DNA of 64,000 nucleotides, from the NCBI GenBank assembly GCA_002419215.1, contig DIFQ01000139.1, positions 6,821-70,820 on the forward strand, given 5' to 3'. The notes beneath the pieces were generated by a model that saw only the letters and a program-made list of their open reading frames with translations, was not told the DNA's origin and did no database searches. Source of the DNA: Syntrophaceae bacterium UBA5744. GTDB lineage: Bacteria; Desulfobacterota; Syntrophia; Syntrophales; UBA2192. Position numbers and translations under genes: made by a program. Below are positions 19,242 through 26,975 of the stretch, piece by piece; position 1 is the first letter of the stretch, and every line of letters starts with the position of its first letter.

Positions 19242-19634
19242 CTAAGGTGTTTTCATGTTCCGGCGCTGCATCTCCACGCGGACCTCGGCCCGTCGGTTTC
19301 GCAGTTCGTCGGATCCGCCGCCTCCGACGGGAGTCGATGTGGAGACGCCGACACCCACGCCGCCTCCGCTGCCGGAGCCCCAGCCGCCGCCCCAGCTGCC
19401 GCCGCCGATGCCGATACCGACGGACGAAGAGGGACCCGAGCGCTCCCGGCGGTCGATCTCCTCGGTAAGGCGGTAGTAGTAGAGAAGCAGCTCGTCATTG
19501 TCCATCTTTCTGAAATCCTGGGCAATGAGCGTCCCCGCTTCGCTTCCTGCCTGATTCGCGCAGCCGGTCAGGCCGAGTGAGGCCAGAAGGACAAGGAGCG
19601 CAAGAAAAGAAAACGTTATCTTCTTTGTCTGCAT
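19242..19634 (-). CDS. Small glycine-rich lipoprotein
   Basis: The 130-residue product starts MQTKKITFSFL and has a lipobox LGLTGC with C about residue 25. A helical part (RKMDNDELLLYYYRLTEEIDR) comes next, followed by a Gly/Ser/Val run of about 45 residues with GIGGGSWGGGWGSGSGGG. I do not recognise a family beyond this layout. The ATG at 19634 has AAGGAA upstream. A strong promoter lies just upstream on the same strand, so it is probably a single-gene transcript and well expressed. Confidence 0.75.
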   Translation of the reverse strand: MQTKKITFSFLALLVLLASLGLTGCANQAGSEAGTLIAQDFRKMDNDELLLYYYRLTEEIDRRERSGPSSSVGIGIGGGSWGGGWGSGSGGGVGVGVSTSTPVGGGGSDELRNRRAEVRVEMQRRNMKTP

Positions 19635-19664
19635 GGCCGTTCCTTTCACGGTGAGGGTAATGAG

Positions 19665-19694
19665 AGTATAGAAGGGTCTCGGGGGTGTTGTCAA
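19665..19694 (-). promoter_or_regulatory. Strong sigma-70-type promoter for the glycine-rich lipoprotein
   Basis: On the minus strand a perfect TTGACA (19689-19694) and TATACT (19665-19670) are 18 bases apart, about 30 bases before the start codon. Confidence 0.75.
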
Positions 19695-19865
19695 TTCACA
19701 ACAGGAGCCATCGCTGCCGGTCAGCGCAATGCCGATGCCGTCTGCAGGTATTTTTTGCCTTGCAGCTTGCGGCTCGTGGCTTCTCGTCACGGGGTATGCA
19801 ATTTGCAATCAGAACGGCATTCCGTCTGGAAGATTCATATCGCAACCTTTTGGGGGAAATCGACG

Positions 19866-21140
19866 ATGAACCTGAGACAGCGTATTGTTGTTTGCCTGCT
19901 CGTCCTGTTGGTTGCGCCTTCCGCAGCGCCGGCGCAGGCGGAGCCGGCCAGGCTCGATGCATCCGTATACAAAGCCTGCTTTTCCTCCGGAGCGGCGAAA
20001 GCGGAAGATGTGATCGCCGCGTGCAGCGCCATCGTGGACAATAATCCCCGGGCCGCCGAGGCGTTCTACAACCGCGGCGTCGTCCGCATGGGGCTCAATC
20101 AGCTCGACGGGGCGCTGGCCGACTTCAGCAGGGCCATCGAACTCAATCCGCGGGACCCCGATGCCTGGAACAACCGCGGCCTCGTGAACGATCGGCTCGG
20201 CCGGCCGGCCGAGGCCGTATTCGATTTCTCCCGGGCCATCGAAATCGACGATGCCTACGGGAAGGGATACAACAACCGCGGCCGCGTCTATATCAGGCTG
20301 GGGCGCACTGCAGAGGCTGACCGGGATTTGAAAAAGGCGGCCGGACTGGGAGTGAAGGAGGCCGAGAGCTACCTGAAGTCCGGGGGCATCGCCTTCGCCA
20401 TCCCGCACCGCTTCGAGTTGGCCTTTTCCTGGTCCCGCTATGACTACAAGGAGGATCTCATCCCTCCCCTCAAGAGCACGGAAACGGGCTGGGTCCCCCA
20501 GGTGCGGCTGGGCTACAGCTACATGGCCGACGACCGGTTCTACTTCCGGGCCTTCGGCGACGCGTCGGTGGCCGATGATGACACGGACTACGACGGCTCC
20601 ACGATGGGCGGCGCACCGCTGAAGGACACCACCCGCAACGATTTCGCCCGCCTCGAAATCAACGCGGGGCATACCTTCAAGGGCAATCTCCCTGTATCCA
20701 TCACCCCCTATGCGGGAGTGGGCTGGCGCTACTGGAAGCGCGACATCGGCTACAACGAATTCTACAGCTGGTGGTACCTCCCCGTGGGGGTCAAGGTCCT
20801 CTACCCGATGGCGGAGAGATTTACAATCGGGCTCAATGCCTCCGTGAACTTCATGTTCGACGGCCGCATGACCATTTCCTACAAGGACGACACCTTTGCC
20901 AACACCACGCTGCGACTGGGAAACCGGCCGGGCGGCCTCGTGGAGCTGCCCGTGAGCTGGCGGCCCCGGGTGAACTGGGCCTTCACGGTAACGCCGTGGT
21001 ACGAATACAGCGAGATTGGCGAAAGCCCCTGGGAGCGATTTTATTATGCGGATGGGACCTACACGGGCTTTGTGGTGCGTGAGCCCTCGAGCCGGACGCA
21101 TCAGCACGGGGTGAGGGTCTCGACGGAGTACCTGTTTTGA
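19866..21140 (+). CDS. Signal peptide-TPR-outer-membrane beta-barrel protein
   Basis: The 424-residue product has a signal peptide (residues 1-25, ending APAQA). Three TPR units follow at about 45-160 (AEAFYNRGVVRMGLNQLDGALADF, then the units with AWNNRGLVNDRLGRPAEAV and GYNNRGRVYIRLGRTAEA). A beta-barrel of about 240 residues with many aromatic strands comes last and ends in EYLF, a C-terminal Phe as expected for BAM-inserted barrels. I chose the ATG at 19866 after GGGGGAAA. A periplasmic TPR domain fused to a barrel could recruit a periplasmic partner to the outer membrane. The substrate is unknown. Confidence 0.75.
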   Translation: MNLRQRIVVCLLVLLVAPSAAPAQAEPARLDASVYKACFSSGAAKAEDVIAACSAIVDNNPRAAEAFYNRGVVRMGLNQLDGALADFSRAIELNPRDPDAWNNRGLVNDRLGRPAEAVFDFSRAIEIDDAYGKGYNNRGRVYIRLGRTAEADRDLKKAAGLGVKEAESYLKSGGIAFAIPHRFELAFSWSRYDYKEDLIPPLKSTETGWVPQVRLGYSYMADDRFYFRAFGDASVADDDTDYDGSTMGGAPLKDTTRNDFARLEINAGHTFKGNLPVSITPYAGVGWRYWKRDIGYNEFYSWWYLPVGVKVLYPMAERFTIGLNASVNFMFDGRMTISYKDDTFANTTLRLGNRPGGLVELPVSWRPRVNWAFTVTPWYEYSEIGESPWERFYYADGTYTGFVVREPSSRTHQHGVRVSTEYLF

Positions 21141-21533
21141 AAAGGGTCCAGTGACGGAAAAGAAGTGCCTGAGTGAAGAATCAGGGGATTCAGGATTCAG
21201 GAATCCGGCTTCTGGATATAAGAAAAAGGGAAATCGTAGATCGCCGCGCCCTCGACAGGCTCGGCCTCGCGATGACTTTTTTGGTTGTATCTTTGTCCCG
21301 AGACCCGATTCCCGAATCCCGGCGCGAAGCGGTTGTGCCGAGCCTCGCGAGGTGTGGTGCGCTTGAGTAGAAAATCCCCCTCCGTCCCCCCGGGATGCAG
21401 GGGGATTTGTTTTGCACGAAGAAAACGCGAATGGTATAAGAAGAGTGGCCGGGTGTTGTCCCGGCTTTCATGTACCCGATGGAAAGTTCGAGGCTCGAGG
21501 ACCGAGGCGCGAGGAAGAAGGAGGGACGAACGG
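21141..21533. other. Gene-free spacer of mixed half-repeats
   Basis: This stretch of nearly 400 bases has no credible gene. From left to right it holds an AAGTGCCTGAGTG remnant (family B), GGATTCAGGATTCAGG words (7-base period), a CCCGAGACCCGATTCCCG arm (family A), a stem-loop at 21372-21413, and TTCGAGGCTCGAGGACCGAGG words just before the MaoC-like gene. It looks like a graveyard of the iterated-word elements. Confidence 0.6.
21372..21413 (+). terminator. Stem-loop terminator
   Basis: AAATCCCCCT (21372-21381) pairs perfectly with AGGGGGATTT (21399-21408), followed by GTTTT. It would end transcription from the TPR/barrel gene, and the A-run on the other side makes it a possible two-way terminator. 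Confidence 0.65.
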
Positions 21534-21992
21534 ATGAGCACGCTGTATTTCGATGACTTCAAGGTCGGCGACCGCTTCGAGTCGCCGGGCATGACGGTGA
21601 CGGAGGGCCAGATCATCGACTTCGCCATGCATTTCGACCCGCAGGTCTTCCATGTCGATGCCGAGGCTGCGAGGGCGACCCCGTACGGGGGGCTCATCGC
21701 GAGCGGTATCCACACCATCGCCCTCACGTTCCGCCTCTTTCTGATGACGGGCGCCCTCAACTCCGAAAACAGCCTGGGCTCACCGGGGTTCGACGATCTG
21801 AAGTGGCTCAAGCCCGTCCGCCCCGGCGACACGCTGCGAGCCGCAGGCGAAGTCCTGGAACTCAGGCCCTCGAAAGCCGGCGACCGGGGCATCGTGAGGC
21901 TCCGTTACTCCACGTACAACCAGAAGGGCGAGACGGTCTTTACGGTGATCGGCAACCAGATCGTCCGCCGCCGGCCGCCGGGCAAGGAGTAG
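21534..21992 (+). CDS. MaoC-like hot-dog dehydratase/hydratase
   Basis: The 152-residue product starts MSTLYFDDFKVGDRFESPG and has the MaoC hydratase signature: TEGQIIDFAMHFDPQVFH, in which the FD(P) and H positions sit in the active site, then GLIASGIHTIALTFRLF. Such enzymes hydrate enoyl-CoA compounds. The ATG at 21534 has AAGGAGGG upstream; longer versions in the same frame run through the repeat spacer. The next gene, a BASS transporter, follows by 10 bases, so a two-gene unit is likely. Confidence 0.9.
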   Translation: MSTLYFDDFKVGDRFESPGMTVTEGQIIDFAMHFDPQVFHVDAEAARATPYGGLIASGIHTIALTFRLFLMTGALNSENSLGSPGFDDLKWLKPVRPGDTLRAAGEVLELRPSKAGDRGIVRLRYSTYNQKGETVFTVIGNQIVRRRPPGKE

Positions 21993-22002
21993 ACAATCCG
22001 CC

Positions 22003-22926
22003 ATGACGTTCCCGTTCCGCCCGAGGGATGTCATCCTGCTTGCCGTCGTGTTCTCGTCTATGGCGGCTGGCATCTGCTGCCCGCAGGTCTTCGCCTTCCT
22101 GCAGCCTTACCCCCTTCTCTGCCTCATGATTCTCTTCTTCATGAGCTTTCTCTCCATCCGGCTCGAGGAGGTCTGGGAGGCCCTGCGCCGGGCAAGCCTG
22201 TCGATCCTTTCCCTTGTCGTGCTGAAAATGGCGATCCTGCCCGTGATCCTTTACGGGTTGTTTCGGTTCGTCATGCCCGAGTATGCCGTTGCGGCGCTCC
22301 TGCTGACGGCCGTGTCCACGGGCGTCGTGGCGCCCTTCATGTCGAACCTCGTGGGCGGCAACAGCGCCCGGGTCCTTGTCGTCACGGTCATCACCTCGGT
22401 CCTGGTGCCTTTCAGCCTCCCGGCCGTCGTGGAACTCGTTCTCTCGCAGAGCGTGAACCTGTCCTTCTGGGACATGCTCCGGGTGCTGGCCCTGGCCATC
22501 TTCGTTCCCATCGCCGCCGTGCAGATCCTGAGGCGGCTTGCGCCGCATCTGCTCGATGCTGCGAACCGCCGCGCCTACCCGGTGAATCTCGTCATGTTCG
22601 CACTCATCAACCTCGGCGTCTTCTCGAAGTACGCCGAAATTTTCTACAGCGAACCCACGCTGATCGCCGAGGCTTGCCTCGTGTGCATCGTCCTGTCGGT
22701 GATATACGCCGTCGCCGGCATCCTGTTCTTTCGCCTCAGTTCCGTGGAGGATCGCCTGGCGGGCGCCGTCATGATCGCCCACATGAACAACGTGCTCATG
22801 ATCGTCTTTTCGGCGCAGTTCTTCGGGCCCCGGGAGACGATGACTGCAGCCATGTACCTGTTGCCCTTCTTCGGGCTTGTCCTGCCTCTGCGGTATTACG
22901 GTGGCCGCGCAAGCGCCGACAGGTGA
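22003..22926 (+). CDS. Bile acid:sodium symporter (BASS) family transporter
   Basis: The 307-residue membrane protein has about nine or ten hydrophobic helices. The LTAVSTGVVAPFMSNLVGGN segment near residue 105 resembles the conserved discontinuous helix of BASS/arsenite-type secondary carriers, and a second polar break occurs at MIAHMNNVLMIVF. The substrate is probably an organic anion taken up with sodium, but the sequence does not say which. It is co-directional with the MaoC-like gene, 10 bases apart. Confidence 0.8.
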   Translation: MTFPFRPRDVILLAVVFSSMAAGICCPQVFAFLQPYPLLCLMILFFMSFLSIRLEEVWEALRRASLSILSLVVLKMAILPVILYGLFRFVMPEYAVAALLLTAVSTGVVAPFMSNLVGGNSARVLVVTVITSVLVPFSLPAVVELVLSQSVNLSFWDMLRVLALAIFVPIAAVQILRRLAPHLLDAANRRAYPVNLVMFALINLGVFSKYAEIFYSEPTLIAEACLVCIVLSVIYAVAGILFFRLSSVEDRLAGAVMIAHMNNVLMIVFSAQFFGPRETMTAAMYLLPFFGLVLPLRYYGGRASADR

Positions 22927-22974
22927 GTTGCAAGGAAAGATTCGGGGGAAACGACAATCCGGGGTCGGTGTTGA

Positions 22975-23652
22975 TCAGCGGGCGGCCTTTTCCCGGAAGC
23001 CTCCCGCAAAGGTGATGGCGCAGGTGGTCCCGTACGCGGAATGGGGACCGCAGTCGACGCCCATCACGTGGAATGCCGCATTGAAGAGGTTTGTCCGGTG
23101 CCCGCGGCCGGGCACGCCGTCATCGACGATGAAGGCGGCCACCACGTCCCGCGCCGTCCGCTGCCCGTAGGCGACGTTCTCGCCGATGACGGAATCCCAT
23201 TGGCCATGGCGCTCGATCCTCTCGGAGGGCGTGCTCCCGTCGGGCCCCGTGTGACCGAATCCGCCCGATGCCCCCTGGGGCGCGATAAGGTCCCGCGCGG
23301 CAAGCGACAGGCCCCGTGAAGCACCGAGGGCTCCCACGGGCCGATGCTTTTCGAGCCAGCGGATCGCCTCGTCCACGGCCGCAAGCCCCTCCTTGGTCCG
23401 GACGGTGACCTCGCCGGGCCGCCTCAGCTGTGTACCCCGGTAGTACTTCCTCTGGCCCTTCAGCCAGGAGGCGTATGCCCCGGGGTTCGTCCTCGCCAGG
23501 TTGACCTCTTCGACGATGCCTTTCTCGAGGGCCGAAAAATCCACATCCCGGGCGGCCTGCGCGGGCTCGATCCACAGAAACGCCGCGGCGGCGCCAAGGC
23601 CGAGGCCGACAAGCCCGAGGAGCGCTCTGCGCAGGGTGATTCGTTCGCGCAT
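22975..23652 (-). CDS. Secreted CAP-domain (SCP/PR1) protein
   Basis: The 225-residue product has a signal peptide (residues 1-33, ending PAQAA) and a CAP domain: VEEVNLARTNPGAYASWL, then GHTGPDGSTPSERIERHG, IGENVAYG and GRGHRTNLFNAAF. These supply the family His and Glu residues of the cleft. Bacterial CAP proteins are secreted, and their role is mostly unknown. It lies just downstream of pldA on the same strand (9 bases), so the two are probably co-transcribed. Confidence 0.88.
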   Translation of the reverse strand: MRERITLRRALLGLVGLGLGAAAAFLWIEPAQAARDVDFSALEKGIVEEVNLARTNPGAYASWLKGQRKYYRGTQLRRPGEVTVRTKEGLAAVDEAIRWLEKHRPVGALGASRGLSLAARDLIAPQGASGGFGHTGPDGSTPSERIERHGQWDSVIGENVAYGQRTARDVVAAFIVDDGVPGRGHRTNLFNAAFHVMGVDCGPHSAYGTTCAITFAGGFREKAAR

Positions 23653-23661
23653 GCCGACCCC

Positions 23662-24972
23662 TTACCAGTCCCTGATCATCACGCCCACACCGATGCGGTT
23701 CGTGTAGTGGTTGTAGTCGACGAGGGTCTCGCCGTACCCCGTGAAGTACTGGATGTAACAATTGAGAGGCCCGATGCAGGTAAAATCGAACCCGAGCTGC
23801 AGGGTGCTGCGGTTGTCGTCGTCAAAACGCAGGTTGTTGCGGAACATGAGGCCGAAGTGGTAGTCGATCCCGCATGTCGTTCCACGGTATCCGGCCCAGA
23901 GCTCGCCGTATCCCAGGTAGGCGTCTATGTCGGGGTTGTCGTCGTTCTCGGCGCTTTCGGGCAGCCGGTACCAGGTCTTCAGGACGACGTCGAAAGGTTC
24001 CCACTCGAAGCCGAAGTTCGCCATGAGGCGGTTCCAGCTCCGCGAAAGGGGTTCGCTCTGGCCGTTGGACTGGTGGTTCAGTCCGACCTGGATGAACTGG
24101 AGTTTAAGGGGGTCCCGGCCCAGCCGGACAAGGTCGTCGCCCATCCGGGTGTTGAACAGGACCTCGGGCTCGTAGTTGGTCTCCCGGAAGGGGGCGGAGT
24201 TGCTCCAGTTCCAGAACTGCCATTGCGACAGTTGCGTATAGGCCGCCCAGAGATCCGCCTTCTTCTTGATGAACGGGATCGGGATGTCCTCCAGGAGCTT
24301 CATTTTCAGGCTGACCTGAAACTTGGACTCGGCGTCCTGCAGCTCCGTGCCCGGGTTGACCGATTCGTAGGGCTCCTTGTCCAGGGCGCCATTGTAGGTG
24401 TAGATCAGAAAGTAATTCTCCCGGTGGGCACGGATGGCCCACCGTCCAGCCTTTTCACGGCTTTCATCGTCGAGCAGCCATGCCTTCGACATATAGCTCG
24501 ACTTGCTCGGCGGCTTCGGGTTGAGGCCTGCCATTCTGTCGTACTCGTAGAGACGCTCCGAATCGTCGCAGATTTTTTTGCAGGCGTCGACGCCGTCGGC
24601 CTTTTTCGCCGGCGATTCCCCTGTTTCCCAGACACAGTCCGTCAGGCATCTCCACCAGCTGTAGTTTGCTACTTCGTCATAGCAGCGAAGCCGGTCGGCG
24701 GAATAGAAGGAATCTTTGCATTTGGCTAGCCCCCCGGCCGCCGCCGGGGCCGCGGATTGTGCATCGGGTTTCGTGACCGGCGCCGAAACGGGGGCGGGAG
24801 AGGGGGCCGAAGCTTTTAGTCTCCGCTCGGCTATCCCGTCGTAACACTTGAGCCGGTCTTCTTGTCCGAGCTTGAAACATGCATCGTAATCTTCAATCGT
24901 ATCGGCCGCATAGCCCTGCGACCCCAGGAGGCTGACAAGCAGAAAACACGCAAGCAGCAGCGCACGCATCAT
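23662..24972 (-). CDS. pldA: Outer-membrane phospholipase A with an extra Cys-repeat N-domain
   Basis: OMPLA is a beta-barrel that hydrolyses phospholipids in the outer leaflet. After a signal peptide (1-22) the barrel starts near residue 185. It has YTQLSQWQFWNWSNSAPFRE and the catalytic NHQSNG with H300 and S302. The N-terminal 150 residues are not part of classical PldA: they hold three related cysteine units (CFKLGQEDRLKCYDGIAE at 32-49, then 85-102 and 131-148, all with a DR/ER-L-xxYD core) and an Ala/Pro linker. At 436 residues it is well above the usual near 290. The activity is likely, and the role of the Cys repeats is unknown. Confidence 0.9.
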   Translation of the reverse strand: MMRALLLACFLLVSLLGSQGYAADTIEDYDACFKLGQEDRLKCYDGIAERRLKASAPSPAPVSAPVTKPDAQSAAPAAAGGLAKCKDSFYSADRLRCYDEVANYSWWRCLTDCVWETGESPAKKADGVDACKKICDDSERLYEYDRMAGLNPKPPSKSSYMSKAWLLDDESREKAGRWAIRAHRENYFLIYTYNGALDKEPYESVNPGTELQDAESKFQVSLKMKLLEDIPIPFIKKKADLWAAYTQLSQWQFWNWSNSAPFRETNYEPEVLFNTRMGDDLVRLGRDPLKLQFIQVGLNHQSNGQSEPLSRSWNRLMANFGFEWEPFDVVLKTWYRLPESAENDDNPDIDAYLGYGELWAGYRGTTCGIDYHFGLMFRNNLRFDDDNRSTLQLGFDFTCIGPLNCYIQYFTGYGETLVDYNHYTNRIGVGVMIRDW

Positions 24973-25060
24973 GACCCTCCCCCTTTTATCCGGGTAAACG
25001 ATTACCCGGAATGCTCCTGTGCCCGATGGCCATGCTCGAGCCTGACGACGGGTTTATCCT

Positions 25061-25960
25061 TCAGGACTGCAGGTTCTTCTCGAGGAACTTCATCATCTGT
25101 CTGAAGACCCCCTCGAGGATGTCCGCCGAGATGAAGTAGTCCGGGCACTCCTGGTAGAACAGGACGTTCATGGCCTTCGCGGCCTCGTCGACGTTTCCCT
25201 TCTCCTTGAGAATCCCCTCCATCACGGCGCGCAGTTTCTTCCCTTCGCGGAATGTCAGGTCGATGAAGCCCCGGGCGTCCTCGCCCGTGACGTAGCCGTA
25301 GTGGTCGGCGCAGAGATAGTCCACGGCGAGGGGCTTCATTCTTTCGAGGCTCTCCATGTACTGGGTGAAGTTGGTGTTCGCCGAGGCGAAGGAGCCGTCC
25401 CGGTAAGGGATGCCGCCTCCGTCGGAGGCGAAGAGAGCCTTGCGATCGGGCTCGTAGGCCGTGATCGAGCAGTTCGTGTGCCCGGGCGTGTACAGGACGT
25501 TCAGGGTCGTTCCGCCCATATCGATCCGGTCCCCTTCGGCCACGGTTTTTCCCGTGATGTCGTCGCGCCAGGCGTAGTCGAAACCCTCGAGTGCCGCCCC
25601 GAGCCCCATCTTGTCCGCCACGATTTTGCTGAATTGATTGGCAATGTCGATGGCCTTCTGCATCTGGAGAATCCTCCAGGTCTCCGACGAGCCGCAGACC
25701 TCGATGGCCGGCCAGTTGCGCTTGAAGTGGGGGATGACCCCGATGTGGTCGAAGTGAGAGTGCAGGATCAGGATCTTCGTGATCTTTGCCGGTTCGATCC
25801 CGAATTCCTTCATCTGCTCGAGAACGTCGGGGAGGATGTGCGCAAGCCCCCCGTTGATCAGGATCGATCCGTTTCTGCCCTCGAGGAGGTAAATCCCCGA
25901 CTCCTCGCGGCCCAGGTACCACAGATTGTCCGTGATCTTTCCCGCCGTGCGATGCCTCAT
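25061..25960 (-). CDS. Metallo-beta-lactamase-fold hydrolase
   Basis: The 299-residue product has the MBL metal motif HSHFDH at 67-72, then TPGHTNCS, LFASDGGG and a late ADHYGY, a complete two-metal site. It is a soluble enzyme with no signal peptide. The C-terminal 60 residues are helical. The substrate cannot be told; relatives act on thioesters, lactones or glyoxalase-type esters. The ATG at 25960 has AAGGAGGG upstream. Confidence 0.88.
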   Translation of the reverse strand: MRHRTAGKITDNLWYLGREESGIYLLEGRNGSILINGGLAHILPDVLEQMKEFGIEPAKITKILILHSHFDHIGVIPHFKRNWPAIEVCGSSETWRILQMQKAIDIANQFSKIVADKMGLGAALEGFDYAWRDDITGKTVAEGDRIDMGGTTLNVLYTPGHTNCSITAYEPDRKALFASDGGGIPYRDGSFASANTNFTQYMESLERMKPLAVDYLCADHYGYVTGEDARGFIDLTFREGKKLRAVMEGILKEKGNVDEAAKAMNVLFYQECPDYFISADILEGVFRQMMKFLEKNLQS

Positions 25961-26372
25961 GGATAGACCCTCCTTGAAAAGATGGAAGTCAGGAAGTTAA
26001 GAAGCCAGGAAGATCGGAACCGGCCATCGCACGCACTGTCTCGAGTGAACGAGCGGATCTTGATGACCTCGAACTCTTGACCCCTTGATGTACCACGCCC
26101 CAAACTCCTATATCCAACAGACAGGGGATTCGCAAGAGGAAAGGCGAACGGGTATCGACAGGTCTTCTCGTGGGGGTATCCGTTGAAATCCGGGTATCGG
26201 GAGCCCTGTTGATTACGAAGGGAGGAAGTCAGGAAGAGCAGAAGAGCGGAGCAGATATCGTTCTCTCCTGTTTTATCCGCTCTTCCTCACTTCTGATCTT
26301 CCGATCTTCGCCGGCTTTATGGCGAAAGATGAACACAGGGCGTTCAGCGGGAAGCACTCCGGGCCGATTACG
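25961..26372. other. Gene-free spacer with family D repeats
   Basis: There is no gene here. It holds a single family D arm at about 25978-26022 (GGAAGTCAGGAAGTTAAGAAG), a plain stretch, and a full family D hairpin at 26218-26310. Confidence 0.6.
26218..26310. repeat. Iterated-word inverted repeat, family D copy 3
   Basis: GAGGAAGTCAGGAAGAGCAG and GAAGAGCGGA words face CCGCTCTTCCTCACTTC and CTTCCGATCTTCG across a short T-rich loop. The words match the copies at 8739 and 12780. Confidence 0.78.
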
Positions 26373-26657
26373 TCATCGTTTCCGGTCCTGGTAGTGGGTG
26401 GGGATGCTGACTTCGTCGGGGTTGAGGTTGCCCAGCAGTTCATTGGCGATGATCTGTTCGCGCAGCGAGCGGATCTTCTGCTCGTAAAGGGGGAGGGTAT
26501 TTTTTAACCGGTCCCGCTGTTCCGGCCTCAGAGCGGCCGATTTGAGGGCCTTGACGATCTGCTCCCGGGTGATGCCGAGACGCGCAAGCTCATCCTGTTT
26601 CTCCCGAAGCTCATCGGGGCTCAGGGCATATTTTGAAAAGTCGCGCTGCGTCTCCAC
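26373..26657 (-). CDS. Small hypothetical helical protein
   Basis: The 94-residue product is strongly charged and mostly helical (LSPDELREKQDELARLGIT, QIVKALKSAALRPEQRDRL, LYEQKIRSLREQII). It has no signal peptide and no known motif. The GTG start at 26657 has GGAGG seven bases upstream, which supports a real gene. I cannot assign a function. It stands alone between two repeat-bearing spacers. Confidence 0.6.
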   Translation of the reverse strand: METQRDFSKYALSPDELREKQDELARLGITREQIVKALKSAALRPEQRDRLKNTLPLYEQKIRSLREQIIANELLGNLNPDEVSIPTHYQDRKR

Positions 26658-26759
26658 GGTGCCGCCTCCGCTCGATATGGGGACAACGATTTCACGGGAT
26701 GCGGCCTGACCGGCTGCACCTTTCCTGTCTATCGGCTCAACAACCCCGACGCTTTAATG

Positions 26760-26798
26760 AAAAAAGCAGCCGGATCGGGGGTTTTCCGATCCGGCTGC
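26760..26798 (-). terminator. Intrinsic terminator after the papain-like protease gene
   Basis: On the minus strand CAGCCGGATCGG, a loop of seven bases, CCGATCCGGCTG and then CTTTTTT form a perfect 12-bp hairpin with a T-run. It ends transcription of the gene at 26976-28241. Confidence 0.88.
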
Positions 26799-26867
26799 CG
26801 GAGTGGCTCCATTTGTCGTCACATCGGCAACGAAATCAGCGTCTCTTGGAAATTACGACCCTGATCT

Positions 26868-26912
26868 TCCTCTCCCTTGAGGGGAGAGGATTGAGGTGAG
26901 GGTGATTGCTCC
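26868..26912. repeat. CTCTCCC/GGGAGAGG palindrome, copy 1
   Basis: CCTCTCCCTTGAGGGGAGAGG followed by TTGAGGTGAGGGTG is a short palindrome with a direct-word tail. Related copies are at 30641-30765 and 42490-42640. The rest of the 318-base spacer holds only the terminator described above. Confidence 0.65.
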
Positions 26913-26975
26913 CCTTCCTCCTCGTACGTCCTCGCCCGGAAGCCTCTACTGCGAGCGGGATGCCTTACAACGAAC

